Source: an uncultured Prevotellaceae bacterium (GTDB lineage: Bacteria; Bacteroidota; Bacteroidia; Bacteroidales; Bacteroidaceae). Taken from it: DNA of 41,184 nucleotides. The position numbers and the translations under genes are program-made. The stretch is from the NCBI GenBank assembly GCA_902800435.1, contig CADCEQ010000029.1:1-41184 (forward strand), written 5' to 3'. A model generated the notes under the pieces. It did not search any database. It was not told the DNA's origin and saw nothing but the letters and a program-made list of their open reading frames with translations. Shown here in pieces: positions 23,983-32,697 of the stretch (the first letter of the stretch is position 1; the number at the start of each line of letters is the position of its first letter).

Positions 23983-24855
23983 CTATCTCTTTGTTGACTT
24001 CTTAGTTGTTGAAGTCTTCTTTGCTGTGGTTGTCGTGGTGGTAGTAGCTGGTTTGTAGTACTTCAACGCTTCAGGCATCCAGCCTTGTATTTGCTTGATG
24101 CGAGTGGCATCCGACGGGTGGTCGCTCAAGAACTCTGCCGTTTGGCTGGTTGACGAGGCTGCCATACGCTGCCAGAAGGTTGTGGCCACCTGCGGATTAT
24201 AGCCAGCCATAGCGGCGAAGATGAGCCCCATGTGGTCAGCCTCGCTCTCATGGTCGCGCGAGTAGCTGAGGTTCTTGAAGTTAAAGCCCTGCGAGACGAC
24301 GGCTGCGAGGATGCTCTGCGTGTTGGTGCCCATACCAAGCATGCCGGCAATGGCAGCGCCAATCTGCAAGCCCTGCTGCTGCTTCATCTTCGTCGAGAGC
24401 TGTTCGGCCGAGTGCTTGGCAACGGCGTGGGCAATCTCATGGCCGACGACAATGGCCAGCGATGCCTCATCCTGCGTGATGGGCAGCAGTCCTTCGTAGA
24501 CGACAATCTTTCCACCAGGCATGCACCAGGCGTTCACCTGCTTGTCCTGAACCAGATTGAACTCCCATGCAAAGTTTTTCAGTTCTGCCGACAAGCCATT
24601 GTTTCTCAGATAGCTGTTGACGGCGTTGGCCAGGTTCTGCCCTACCCGCTTCACCATAGCCGTATTGGTGGCGTTGGTTGAGAGTTTGGCTGTTTTCATA
24701 AACTCCTGATACTGCTGAGTAGCCAGTGAGAGCACTTCGCCATCGCTGACCATCAGTGTCTGCTGGCGCCCGGTAATGGGCACCGTCGAGGTGGTGCCGC
24801 AGCTCACAACAAGCAGCGCAACCATCATGGTGAGAATAAACCTTACCTTTTTCAT
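23983..24855 (-). CDS. M48-family zinc metallopeptidase lipoprotein (LoiP/BepA-like)
   Basis: The 290-residue protease of the envelope carries a lipoprotein signal with lipobox VVSC (Cys19). The catalytic zinc motif HEIAH is in VVGHEIAHAVAKHSAEQ near residue 142. The third zinc ligand Glu is in RDHESEADHMGL near residue 205. A C-terminal ~25-residue tail (TTTTTTAKKTSTTKKSTKR) is a low-complexity Thr/Lys extension of unknown use. Relatives degrade or help assemble outer-membrane proteins under stress. It has its own -7 element at 24898-24891 and is not obviously in an operon. Substrate is unknown. Confidence 0.9.
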   Translation of the reverse strand: MKKVRFILTMMVALLVVSCGTTSTVPITGRQQTLMVSDGEVLSLATQQYQEFMKTAKLSTNATNTAMVKRVGQNLANAVNSYLRNNGLSAELKNFAWEFNLVQDKQVNAWCMPGGKIVVYEGLLPITQDEASLAIVVGHEIAHAVAKHSAEQLSTKMKQQQGLQIGAAIAGMLGMGTNTQSILAAVVSQGFNFKNLSYSRDHESEADHMGLIFAAMAGYNPQVATTFWQRMAASSTSQTAEFLSDHPSDATRIKQIQGWMPEALKYYKPATTTTTTTAKKTSTTKKSTKR

Positions 24856-24890
24856 AGTTCCTTTTAAGTTTTAGTACATAATTCTGGCTG

Positions 24891-24898
24891 CAAATTTA
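24891..24898 (-). promoter_or_regulatory. -7 element for the M48 protease
   Basis: TAAATTTG on the minus strand followed by CAGCC, 36 bases upstream of the ATG at 24855. Confidence 0.65.
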
Positions 24899-24922
24899 AT
24901 GTTTTTTTTGGAAACAGCAAAG

Positions 24923-24952
24923 AAAAACCGCAGATTCTCAACGAACCTGCGG
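24923..24952 (-). terminator. Intrinsic terminator of the small secreted protein gene
   Basis: On the minus strand CCGCAG (24952-24947) pairs with CTGCGG (24933-24928), followed by TTTTT. It lies 30 bases after the stop at 24982. Confidence 0.85.
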
Positions 24953-24981
24953 CCTAATAACCAAATTTTCATAACTTTCTC

Positions 24982-25350
24982 TTACTCACTGACGTTCAAA
25001 CCGCGGTTGTTGAGCGTCGTGTTGAGGAGCATCAGATAAGTGCGGTACTGCTTCTGGTCAAGCACATAGTGCATCCACTTGATGTCGCGCTCGACAGCCT
25101 TCTTGACCAGCTCCTTGCGGTCGGCCTCGTCGGCGTGGGCTGCCAGCTGCATCTCAGCTGCGAAATAGTTGTGAACGTTCTCTACGGCCTCAATCTGGTC
25201 GGTGGTCAGTCCGAGGGTGACGCTGAGCTTGCGCATATTAACGCTCATGTCGTAGGCCTCAACCTGGTTCACGTTCTTTGCTTCCTCATTCTCTGCAAAT
25301 GTCATAGTCATGCTAAGCATTGCAACGATTACTAAAAACAATCTTTTCAT
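24982..25350 (-). CDS. Small secreted helical protein, function unknown
   Basis: The 122-residue product has a signal peptide (MKRLFLVIVAMLSMTMTFA, cleaved near residue 19), and the mature ~100 residues are predicted helical. LTTDQIEAVENVHNYF near residue 48 and VLDQKQYRTYLMLL near 95 vaguely recall the LTxxQ repeats of Spy/CpxP-like periplasmic chaperones, but I cannot assign it to that family with confidence. It has a promoter at 25470-25463 with a leader of about 100 bases that contains a GGGGC/GCCCC pair, and a clear terminator, so it is a self-contained transcription unit. Confidence 0.75.
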   Translation of the reverse strand: MKRLFLVIVAMLSMTMTFAENEEAKNVNQVEAYDMSVNMRKLSVTLGLTTDQIEAVENVHNYFAAEMQLAAHADEADRKELVKKAVERDIKWMHYVLDQKQYRTYLMLLNTTLNNRGLNVSE

Positions 25351-25462
25351 TTTTACTTTTCCTTTCTCTCTTTACTCGGGGCTTGTGTTATCCTGTTTTT
25401 GCCCCTACTTTATTAATGTGTTGTTATCCTTAGTCGCAACCATTTGTTTGGTTTTGACGGTG

Positions 25463-25470
25463 CAAAGGTA
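25463..25470 (-). promoter_or_regulatory. -7 element for the small secreted protein
   Basis: TACCTTTG on the minus strand followed by CACCG, about 113 bases before the ATG at 25350. The leader is the longest of the clear promoters here. Confidence 0.7.
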
Positions 25471-25613
25471 CGGCGATTTTCAGGTCCTGCAAAACTTTTT
25501 GAGGGAATTGTGCGCGCAAACAGTCGTTTAGTTGACGTGTGTCAAAGAATTGGCGTTTATTTGAATTTTTACCTTTTTTTGGTGAAAAATGAGGCGTTTT
25601 CAATGCTTTTTTG

Positions 25614-25621
25614 TACCTTTG
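25614..25621 (+). promoter_or_regulatory. -7 element for the SlyD-like/aroC operon
   Basis: TACCTTTG after a T-run, 38 bases before the ATG at 25659. It also shows that the open frame upstream of 25659 is not translated. Confidence 0.75.
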
Positions 25622-25658
25622 TAGCCCAAAAACTAATATAATAAGGTATATAGAAGAT

Positions 25659-26231
25659 ATGGAACACAGATTTCTGGCCGTACACTACCAGCTTCACTCG
25701 GTAAAAGACGGCGAACGCACACTGGAGGAGCAGACCGTCCGCGAGAAGCCTTTCCAGTTTATCAGTGGTTTCGGCGTATCGCTCGACGCCCTTGAGCAGC
25801 ATGTCATCAATCTGGCCAGCGGCACCGAGTTTGACTTCACGCTAACGCCAGCCGAGGCCTTTGGCGACTACGACCCTGCGGGGCTCCACAAGCTGCAGCG
25901 CGAGTTCTTCCTGATTGACGACAAGTTTGATGCCGCCCACGTCTATCCCGGCGCCATCATCACGCTGGTCGACGGCGAGGGCCACCACTTCCCCGCTCAG
26001 GTAAAAACCGTTGAGGCCGACGGCGTAACCATCGATACCAACCACCCGATGGCCGGCAAGACGCTGAACTTCACGGGCGAGGTAATTGAGAACCGTCCTG
26101 CTACAGATGACGAGGTAAACAGTCTCATCAAGCAGATGGCAGGCGGTTGCGGCGGCTGTGGCGGCTGCGGCGATGGCGAAGGCTGCGGCGATGGATGTAA
26201 CGAAGGAGGCTGCGGCTGCTGCAATGGGTAA
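25659..26231 (+). CDS. SlyD-like FKBP-type peptidyl-prolyl isomerase with Cys/Gly-rich metal-binding tail
   Basis: This cytosolic prolyl isomerase/chaperone has 190 residues from the ATG just after the promoter. The FKBP domain is interrupted by an insert-in-flap domain as in Sly[14 protein letters not shown] near 36, [15 protein letters not shown] near 58-72, insert-in-flap segment ~75-125, then [17 protein letters not shown] near 128. The last ~30 residues ([20 protein letters not shown]...) hold nine cysteines among glycines. SlyD uses such a tail, His-rich in E. coli, to bind nickel and other metals. The stop overlaps aroC by 8 bases. Confidence 0.88.
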   Translation: MEHRFLAVHYQLHSVKDGERTLEEQTVREKPFQFISGFGVSLDALEQHVINLASGTEFDFTLTPAEAFGDYDPAGLHKLQREFFLIDDKFDAAHVYPGAIITLVDGEGHHFPAQVKTVEADGVTIDTNHPMAGKTLNFTGEVIENRPATDDEVNSLIKQMAGGCGGCGGCGDGEGCGDGCNEGGCGCCNG

Positions 26232-27300
26232 CACGTTCGGACACCAGTTCACGCTGACCACATTCGGCGAGAGTCACGGCGCTGCCATTGGCGGCGTAGT
26301 TGACGGCATGCCTGCCGGCATCGACATCGACCTGGATTTCATTCAGAGCGAACTCAACCGCCGCCGGCCGGGACAGAGCGCCATCACGACCTCGCGCCAG
26401 GAGGCTGACCGCGTTGAGCTGCTGAGCGGCGTGTTCGAGGGCAAGTCGACGGGCTGTCCCATCGGCTTCATCGTGCGTAACGAGAACCAGCACTCACAGG
26501 ACTACGAGAACCTGCGCACCGTGTTCCGCCCTTCGCACGCCGACTTCACCTATTTCACCAAGTACGGCATTCGCGACCATCGGGGCGGCGGCCGTTCATC
26601 GGCTCGCATCACTATCAGCCGCGTGGTGGCCGGAGCACTGGCCAAGCTGGCCCTGCGCCAGTTGGGCATCAGCGTTCAGGCCTACACATCGCAGGTAGGC
26701 GACATTGCGCTCAGCCGCGACTACCGTCAGTACGACCTTGCACTGACCGAAAGCAATGCCGTGCGCTGCCCCGACCCCGAAAAGGCGGCTGAAATGGAGC
26801 GTCTGATAGCCGAGGTGAAGGCTGAGGGCGACACCATCGGCGGCATCATCACCTGCGTCGTCAAGGGCTGTCCTGTAGGATTGGGCGAGCCCGAGTTCGG
26901 CAAGTTGCACGCAGAGCTTGGCGCGGCCATGCTGAGCATCAATGCGGTGAAGGGCTTCGAGTATGGCGACGGTTTCGAGAGCGCCACCCGCCGCGGCTCT
27001 GAAGTGAACGACCGCTTCGTTGCCAACGACGAGAAGACCATCACGACGCTGACCAACCACAGTGGCGGCATTCAGGGCGGCATCTCCAACGGACAGGACA
27101 TTTACTTCCGCGTGGCCTTCAAGCCCGTTGCCACCCTGCTGCAACCGCAGCAGACAGTCGACCTGGAAGGCAACGAAACCACGCTGACCGCCCGCGGGCG
27201 CCACGATCCTTGTGTACTGCCACGTGCCGTGCCTGTTGTTGAAGCAATGGCTGCAACGACGATTTTCGACGCTTATTTATCGACGAAAATGAAAATTTAG
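26224..27300 (+). CDS. aroC: Chorismate synthase
   Basis: AroC makes chorismate from 5-enolpyruvylshikimate 3-phosphate using reduced FMN, the last step of the common aromatic pathway. The ATG at 26224 begins [18 protein letters not shown], the family N-terminal signature. The frame open upstream of it is just the shifted reading of the Cys/Gly codons of the previous gene. Other signatures are RRRPGQS near residue 41, [10 protein letters not shown] near 103, and RGGGRSSAR with flavin-binding and catalytic residues near 125. The length of 358 residues is normal. The 8-base overlap implies translational coupling to the prolyl isomerase, an unexpected partner. Confidence 0.95.
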   Translation: MGNTFGHQFTLTTFGESHGAAIGGVVDGMPAGIDIDLDFIQSELNRRRPGQSAITTSRQEADRVELLSGVFEGKSTGCPIGFIVRNENQHSQDYENLRTVFRPSHADFTYFTKYGIRDHRGGGRSSARITISRVVAGALAKLALRQLGISVQAYTSQVGDIALSRDYRQYDLALTESNAVRCPDPEKAAEMERLIAEVKAEGDTIGGIITCVVKGCPVGLGEPEFGKLHAELGAAMLSINAVKGFEYGDGFESATRRGSEVNDRFVANDEKTITTLTNHSGGIQGGISNGQDIYFRVAFKPVATLLQPQQTVDLEGNETTLTARGRHDPCVLPRAVPVVEAMAATTIFDAYLSTKMKI

Positions 27301-27340
27301 CTTTTTTTTGCAGTTAAAATGCAAAATTATGGCAAAATAT

Positions 27341-27371
27341 TTTGGAGTTAACAAAAATAACGCTAACTTTG
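27341..27371 (+). promoter_or_regulatory. Complete Bacteroidetes promoter in the aroC-PL1 gap
   Basis: TTTG (27341-27344) and TAACTTTG (27364-27371) are separated by 19 bases, the consensus -33/-7 arrangement. No open frame of useful size follows before the terminator at 27443, so it appears to drive a short non-coding RNA. Confidence 0.65.
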
Positions 27372-27377
27372 CAAACG

Positions 27378-27476
27378 CTATTCAGGGCTTGTGAAAGTCC
27401 GCTATAGCTTTAGTTAAGTCTAGTTTAGTTTTTGTGTTGGTTGAGGGCTGGCGATTGCCAGCCCTCATTTCTTTGT
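27378..27476 (+). ncRNA. Candidate ~100-nt small RNA
   Basis: The element is bounded by a consensus promoter (27341-27371) and a perfect terminator hairpin (27443-27466). The intervening ~65 bases contain no ATG frame; a GTG frame of eight codons is the longest option. The 5' part is A/T/G-rich and single-stranded-looking (AGTTAAGTCTAGTTTAG), as expected for a seed region. I do not recognise a known RNA family. Confidence 0.5.
27443..27476 (+). terminator. Intrinsic terminator of the candidate small RNA
   Basis: GAGGGCTGGC (27443-27452) and GCCAGCCCTC (27457-27466) are perfect complements with a GATT loop, followed by ATTTCTTTG. The opposite side lacks a T-run for the minus strand, so it belongs to plus-strand transcription. 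Confidence 0.8.
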
Positions 27477-27481
27477 TTTCC

Positions 27482-30400
27482 TTATCGGCTGACCTTCCTT
27501 GAGGTCACCTTGCCGTCGGCCGAAGTCACCCGTTCGATGTACACGCCCTTGCCTGGCGCAGCAACACGCTCGCCGGCCGTCGTGAAGTACTCCGTGCCGG
27601 CACGACCTGAGAACACCTCGCGAACAGATGTCTCGCCGCCGAGGTCAAAGCCTTCGCCCAGTCCCTTGCCGTCAGCATCGGCCACGCGGAACTCGCTGAG
27701 CGTCACGCTGCCCGACAGTTTGGGGGCAGAGAGCTTGACAAAGCGCGCCTCGTTATTGAGGTGGATCACGCCGTCGAAGGGGAAATCCTCGGCGCGCAGC
27801 ACGCGGATGGTTCGCCAGCCCGGCGTCACGTCAGCATTGCGTGTCTCCTGAATCTTGAACTCCACGTTGCCGCTGCCGCTATAGTCGGCCTTGACTCTGA
27901 TGGCAGGCGATGCTGTGGCGAAGAAGGTCATCACCTTGTCGGAGGTGGCGGTGAAGACGGCCTTGTCGGCAGTGACGTCGCCACTCACCTGCACCCAGTG
28001 AGGATGCTCGCTGGCAGCACTCTGCACTGTTCCGTTCTCACGCTCCAGGAGGGCCACGGTGTTGAAGGGCTTAAAGTCGATGGGCAAATTGACGGCTGCC
28101 CTACCCTTATGCGTCTCGCTGATGTTGTCGAGCGAGCCGAAGTCAGTGGTAGTAAACGTGAATTCGCCCGTGAAGCTCTTCTTGCCATTGACGTCGGTGA
28201 TGGCCCCCTCAGGGAAATCAATGACATACTCCGTGTTCACGTCAAGCCCTTCGTAGCTGACGGTCAGGGTACTTCCTGCAGCCGACACGTCGGTAATCCG
28301 CTCGAAGCTGTCGCCGTTGATGGTGGCGCCGCCCAAGTACTTGATGTCCTGATTGAAGCGGAATGTCATCACGCCGTCCATATAGGAAATCTTATCGGCT
28401 TCGGGATAAGTCTTGACCTCTAACGGCTCGTTGACATCCTGAGGCACGTACTTCTCGACGAGCACGTCGTGTATGCGGAACTTCTTGCCGTTGCCGTCAA
28501 TCTTGAAAATCACCTTGTCGCTACCCGTGTAGGTATAGGTGTGCTTGAAGTTCTTCTTGGCCGAAGCTAAGGTGAACGAGGCAGCGTTCGTCTCCTTGCC
28601 GTCGACAATCGTCTTCAGGTTGAACGTCTTCGAGCTGGTGTCAGAGTTACCCGTCCAGATGGTAATGGTGCAGGGACCGTCCACCGCCGGCAACTGCACG
28701 TAGCCGCTACCGCTGGTAAACTCAATGCAGCGTGCCGATGCACCTGCGTCGTCGGCTGAGTAGTCGCCGGTGAGGCCGCTGTCGCTGAACGACACGATGC
28801 GCGCACTGCTGCTGCCGTTGGCACCGAACGTCATGCCGGCAATCGTTGTCTGGGTGTTACCGTTGATGATGTTCGTGTTGCCGGTGCCCGGGAACTTCTC
28901 GTGGAAGGCTTCGGGCTGGGTATTGAAGTCGGTATAGAAGAGCGTACCGCCCTGAACGGTCTTGAACGACCATAGCGTGCCCTGCGTCTTGCCCACGTTG
29001 TTGCGGGCGTCGACACGCCAGTAGTAGGTGGTGTTGGGTACCAGCTCGCCCGTGTACTCATAGCTCTTGTTCGTTGTGGTGATCATCTGTTTCAGGTTGT
29101 CGGCGTCCGTACCAAACAGTACGAAGTAGATGATCTTGCCATCGTACTCCTTAGTAGGGTTTTCCCACGTCAGCGTGACGCCGCCCTGGGCCACGCCGAC
29201 TTCTGCATTGACTGCCGGCGATGGATTGAGCGATGCCTTCGGGGCTGCCGGGTCGCCAAGCGTCTCGGTCGTAATGGCCGTGTAGGGCGACACGAGGCCG
29301 TTAGCACCGAAGGCCTGGATGCGGAAGTAGTACACCGTCTCGGGTGTCAGTCCGCTGGCCACGTAGGTAGTCACATCGGCTTCTGTGCGGCCCAGTTCCT
29401 GAAACGTCTTATTGTCGGTTGAGTATTCTACGATGTAGCCCGTCTCGTTGTCGGCATTGTCTGTCCAGTTCAGCGTGACTGACTCCTTCTTCTGGTCAGT
29501 GACCTGCAGGTTAGAGGGGTTCTTGACATACGGATAGGCACGGTCGATTGAGAACACGTAGTTCTCGATATTGGCATAGCCGTTGGCGGCAATAGTCATC
29601 GCATCGTCCTTCTGGGGATTCAGGCCGTTGGCAGTCTCCCACTCGTCGGGCATGCCGTCGCCGTCGCTGTCCTTCGGCTTGGTGCCTGAATAGAGGGTAC
29701 CCGTGCCGCCGTGGGGCAGCGTCGTCTCGTCTGAAATACCATCGGTAGAGCCCAACTTGCCGTAGGAGGTCAGCTCGTCAATCAGGAACTTGTCAACCTC
29801 GTCGCGTGCAGGCAACGAGGGACCTACGCTGTCAACAATCCACTTCAGGGCCTGCTCGGCCGTCATCTTCGGCGTAATCTCGGGGAAGGCCTTCGGCGCA
29901 TTGGTTATCTCACCCAGCGTCGCACGCCGCAGTCCGCCCGAGGCGGTGTAGTCTGCGTCGGTAATAGCCACGCCGTTCAGCACGCCGTCTGTGTTGTTGT
30001 CGTAATAGTTGCCCGCACCGTAGAACTGGAAGTTCTCGTTGCCCTCCGAAAGCGGTTTGGTGCTGCTGTTCCACGGGCCGCGTATGAAGTAGTTGTCCTC
30101 GATGTCGGCCCATGAGTTGCCGGCACTCTCACGCCCCATCAGGTAGCAGCCGCCGTTACCCCAGTTGTAGACCACGTTGTTGACAAACTGGTTCAGGCCC
30201 TTCACCTTCGGGTTGCGCGTCTTATTCTCGATGTAGAGATTGCGATACAGCGTCACGCCGCCCGCCGTCTGGATAAGTCCGCCGCAGGAGTGCGTCTGCA
30301 GACCTTGTCCGATGATGGAGTTCTGGATAGTGATGTCGGCCGGCTCGGTGCCCTTGTTGTCCCAGCTAATGGAAAAGCACTCGTCGCGCCCCCACAGCAC

Positions 30401-30856
30401 TGAGAGGTGGTCGAAGATCATGTTGCGCCCGTTTGACACGCCGGCAGCATCCTTACCGCTTGTGCCGCCCTTACCCATGCGGAAGCGCATGTAGCGCACA
30501 ATCAGGTTGTTGGCACCCGAGAACGACACACGGTCGCCATAGACCTGTATGCCCTCGCCAGGAGCCGTCTGTCCGAGCACCGTCAGGTTGCTGGAGAAGA
30601 CGAGGCCCGACTTCAGATAGATGGTGCCGCAGACGTCGAACACCACAATGCGGTTGGGCTGGCTCACGGCATCGCGAAGCGAACCCGTACCCGAGTCGTT
30701 CAGATTAGTTACATGATACACCTTGCCCGCGCGACCTCCGGTAGCAAAGCGTCCCCAGCCCTGTGCGCCGGGGAATGCCACCAGCTCGGCAGCACTAAGC
30801 CCTATGCTGCACAGCGTCAGCGCCAGGCTCATGATTAGTTTCTTAGTAGTTCTCAT
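27482..30856 (-). CDS. Secreted pectate lyase (PL1-like) with FN3, Ig-like and Por-type C-terminal domains
   Basis: This extracellular polysaccharide-cleaving enzyme has 1124 residues. The signal peptide is residues 1-23 (ends LSAAE). The lyase domain (~24-330) starts LVAFPGAQGWGRFATGG, with VYHVTNLNDSGTGSLRDAV near 48 and the right-handed beta-helix motif NMIFDHLSVLWGRDE near 147. A thrombospondin-3-like calcium segment (DSDGDGMPDEWE) sits near residue 395. Two FN3 domains (~445-530 and ~540-635), a beta-sandwich binding module, a Big_5-like Ig domain (~830-930) and a tail ending AGERVAAPGKGVYIERV follow; the tail resembles sorting domains of the type IX system. The ATG is 18 bases after pyrD on the same strand with no promoter between, so it may share the pyr transcript. 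Confidence 0.85.
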   Translation of the reverse strand: MRTTKKLIMSLALTLCSIGLSAAELVAFPGAQGWGRFATGGRAGKVYHVTNLNDSGTGSLRDAVSQPNRIVVFDVCGTIYLKSGLVFSSNLTVLGQTAPGEGIQVYGDRVSFSGANNLIVRYMRFRMGKGGTSGKDAAGVSNGRNMIFDHLSVLWGRDECFSISWDNKGTEPADITIQNSIIGQGLQTHSCGGLIQTAGGVTLYRNLYIENKTRNPKVKGLNQFVNNVVYNWGNGGCYLMGRESAGNSWADIEDNYFIRGPWNSSTKPLSEGNENFQFYGAGNYYDNNTDGVLNGVAITDADYTASGGLRRATLGEITNAPKAFPEITPKMTAEQALKWIVDSVGPSLPARDEVDKFLIDELTSYGKLGSTDGISDETTLPHGGTGTLYSGTKPKDSDGDGMPDEWETANGLNPQKDDAMTIAANGYANIENYVFSIDRAYPYVKNPSNLQVTDQKKESVTLNWTDNADNETGYIVEYSTDNKTFQELGRTEADVTTYVASGLTPETVYYFRIQAFGANGLVSPYTAITTETLGDPAAPKASLNPSPAVNAEVGVAQGGVTLTWENPTKEYDGKIIYFVLFGTDADNLKQMITTTNKSYEYTGELVPNTTYYWRVDARNNVGKTQGTLWSFKTVQGGTLFYTDFNTQPEAFHEKFPGTGNTNIINGNTQTTIAGMTFGANGSSSARIVSFSDSGLTGDYSADDAGASARCIEFTSGSGYVQLPAVDGPCTITIWTGNSDTSSKTFNLKTIVDGKETNAASFTLASAKKNFKHTYTYTGSDKVIFKIDGNGKKFRIHDVLVEKYVPQDVNEPLEVKTYPEADKISYMDGVMTFRFNQDIKYLGGATINGDSFERITDVSAAGSTLTVSYEGLDVNTEYVIDFPEGAITDVNGKKSFTGEFTFTTTDFGSLDNISETHKGRAAVNLPIDFKPFNTVALLERENGTVQSAASEHPHWVQVSGDVTADKAVFTATSDKVMTFFATASPAIRVKADYSGSGNVEFKIQETRNADVTPGWRTIRVLRAEDFPFDGVIHLNNEARFVKLSAPKLSGSVTLSEFRVADADGKGLGEGFDLGGETSVREVFSGRAGTEYFTTAGERVAAPGKGVYIERVTSADGKVTSRKVSR

Positions 30857-30874
30857 TTTTTGTAGTTTTATATG

Positions 30875-31783
30875 TTAGTCAATCGTTCCTATAATATCTT
30901 GTACTGAGCGGCAGCCGTGACGGTCGAGCCACTCGCTGATGCCGTCGCGCACCTTAATGGTTACTGCCGGGTCGATGAAGTTGGCGGTGCCAATCTCGAT
31001 GGCCGTTGCACCGCACATCAGGAATTCGATGGCATCCTCGGCGGTCATAATGCCGCCAAGGCCGACGACGGGAATCTTCACGGCCCGCGCCACCTGGTAG
31101 ACCATGCGCAGCGCCACGGGCTTCACGGCAGGGCCGGACAGACCGCCAGTGCCGATTGACAGCACCCGCTTGCGCTTCTCAATGTCGACGGCCATGCCCA
31201 TCAGCGTGTTGATGAGCGACACTGAGTCGGCTCCCTCAGCCTCCACCGCACGCGCTATCTCGGTAATATCGGTCACGTTTGGCGACAGCTTCACAATCAG
31301 CGTCTTGCTGTAGCGCTCGCGCACGGCACGCACCACCGAGGCAGCACCCTTCGTGGTCACGCCGAAGGCCATGCCGCCGTCTTTCACGTTGGGGCACGAG
31401 ATGTTCAGCTCGATGGCCGGAATCCCCTCAAGCGCATCCACACGGGCCGCACACTCGGCATAGTCCTCGGGCGACGAGCCGCTCACGTTGACGATATACG
31501 TGCCGCCGGTAGCGGTCAGCTGCGGGTAGATGTGCTTGCAGAAGTAGTCGACGCCCTTGTTCTGCAGACCCACGCAGTTGAGCATACCCATCGGCGTCTC
31601 GGCCATGCGCGGGTAGTCATTGCCCTCGCGCGGGCGCAGGGTCGTTCCTTTTACTATGATAGCCCCAAGCCCGTCGAGTGGCACAAAATCCTGAAACTCG
31701 AGACCGTAGCCAAACGTTCCCGAGGCCGTCATCACCGGGTTCTTCAACCGCAGGTTGCCTATTGTCACATTTAAAGTTGCCAT
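30875..31783 (-). CDS. pyrD: Dihydroorotate dehydrogenase B catalytic subunit
   Basis: PyrD oxidises dihydroorotate to orotate in pyrimidine synthesis. The class 1B form is FMN-dependent and passes electrons through PyrK to NAD+. The 302-residue protein begins [27 protein letters not shown], has the active-site SCPN motif with the class 1 catalytic Cys near residue 130, [10 protein letters not shown] near 188 and the phosphate-binding [19 protein letters not shown] near 240. Its start overlaps the end of pyrK by 13 bases. Confidence 0.95.
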   Translation of the reverse strand: MATLNVTIGNLRLKNPVMTASGTFGYGLEFQDFVPLDGLGAIIVKGTTLRPREGNDYPRMAETPMGMLNCVGLQNKGVDYFCKHIYPQLTATGGTYIVNVSGSSPEDYAECAARVDALEGIPAIELNISCPNVKDGGMAFGVTTKGAASVVRAVRERYSKTLIVKLSPNVTDITEIARAVEAEGADSVSLINTLMGMAVDIEKRKRVLSIGTGGLSGPAVKPVALRMVYQVARAVKIPVVGLGGIMTAEDAIEFLMCGATAIEIGTANFIDPAVTIKVRDGISEWLDRHGCRSVQDIIGTID

Positions 31784-32565
31784 AACAGTCGCTTTATATT
31801 AAACACCGGACCATCCTTGCACACGCACAGATTACCCTCGGTAGTCTTCTCAACACAGCACAGGCATGCTCCCAGGCCGCACGCCATCATGTTCTCGAGC
31901 GAGGCCTCGCACTCGATGCCCTGCTGCCACGCAAACCGCGCCACAGCCTTCATCATCGGCGTAGGCCCACACGTCTGAATCAGCCCGAACGTCCGCGTCT
32001 GCAGCACCGTATGCTGCGTCACAAATCCGCGCTCACCCTCCGAGCCGTCCTCCGTCGTCACCAGCACCTCGCCGTATTTACGGAACTCGTCGACCATCAG
32101 CAGGTCCTTCGCCGTCCGCGCTCCAAGCAGGAACACCGGCTCCACGCCAGCCTCCTTGAGCGTCGCTCCCAGATACAGCAGCGGAGCCACGCCCACGCCG
32201 CCGCCTACAAGCAGCCGCGCTCCAGTGTCCGCCGTTTCACCTTCGGGAAGCGAGAATCCGCGCCCCAGCGGCCCTACAACGTTCACTGCGCAGCCCTTCT
32301 GGAGCCCGGCCATCCACCGCGTTCCTTCGCCAACCACAGCCACGAGCAGCCAAATCTCGTTGAGCTCGCGGTCAACGAAGTTAATCGATATCGGCCGTCT
32401 AAGGAATACTTCGGGGACGCCGTCGACGCGCACCTCGACAAATTGTCCGGGCTGCATCGGTGGCAACTGCTCGTCCTGCGTCAGCTTCAGCAGCACATAC
32501 CGTTCGTGAACCCGAACGGCCTCGGCCACCCTCAGCTCCATCACATATTTCTTCGTAACATCCAT
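31771..32565 (-). CDS. pyrK: Dihydroorotate dehydrogenase B electron transfer subunit
   Basis: PyrK carries FAD and a [2Fe-2S] cluster and relays electrons from PyrD to NAD+. The 264-residue protein has a ferredoxin-reductase fold: FAD-binding barrel with RRPISI near residue 55, NAD domain with [16 protein letters not shown] near 118, and a C-terminal cluster-binding stretch CGLGACLCC followed by C..C near residues 228-250. It is first in the pyrK-pyrD transcript, from the -7 element at 32596-32589. Confidence 0.93.
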   Translation of the reverse strand: MDVTKKYVMELRVAEAVRVHERYVLLKLTQDEQLPPMQPGQFVEVRVDGVPEVFLRRPISINFVDRELNEIWLLVAVVGEGTRWMAGLQKGCAVNVVGPLGRGFSLPEGETADTGARLLVGGGVGVAPLLYLGATLKEAGVEPVFLLGARTAKDLLMVDEFRKYGEVLVTTEDGSEGERGFVTQHTVLQTRTFGLIQTCGPTPMMKAVARFAWQQGIECEASLENMMACGLGACLCCVEKTTEGNLCVCKDGPVFNIKRLLWQL

Positions 32566-32588
32566 ACACCTTAGTTATAATTATCGCG

Positions 32589-32596
32589 CAAAATTA
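32589..32596 (-). promoter_or_regulatory. -7 element for pyrK-pyrD
   Basis: TAATTTTG on the minus strand followed by CGCG, 24 bases upstream of the pyrK ATG. Confidence 0.65.
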
Positions 32597-32609
32597 CGAA
32601 AAAAGCGTG

Positions 32610-32657
32610 AAAAAAGAGAAGGGTAAAGTGAAAACTTTCACCACCTTCTCTTTTTTT
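32610..32657 (-). terminator. Long intrinsic terminator after the HTH regulator gene
   Basis: AAAAAAGAGAAGG on one side pairs with CCTTCTCTTTTTT on the other, capped by an inner GTGAAAACTTTCAC palindrome. The T-run follows in minus orientation. It separates the HTH gene from the pyrK promoter. Confidence 0.85.
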
Positions 32658-32697
32658 AACGCTTTAAATGCAGAACCTATTTCAGGTTCACTATTTC

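Noticed and set aside
25611..25658. Upstream extension of the SlyD-like protein (MYLCSPKTN...)
   Set aside because: It would begin before the -7 element at 25614-25621 and thus outside the transcript.
26158..26223. Ala-rich N-terminal extension of chorismate synthase
   Set aside because: It is the frame-shifted reading of the Cys/Gly codons of the preceding gene. Family proteins start at GNTFGHQF.
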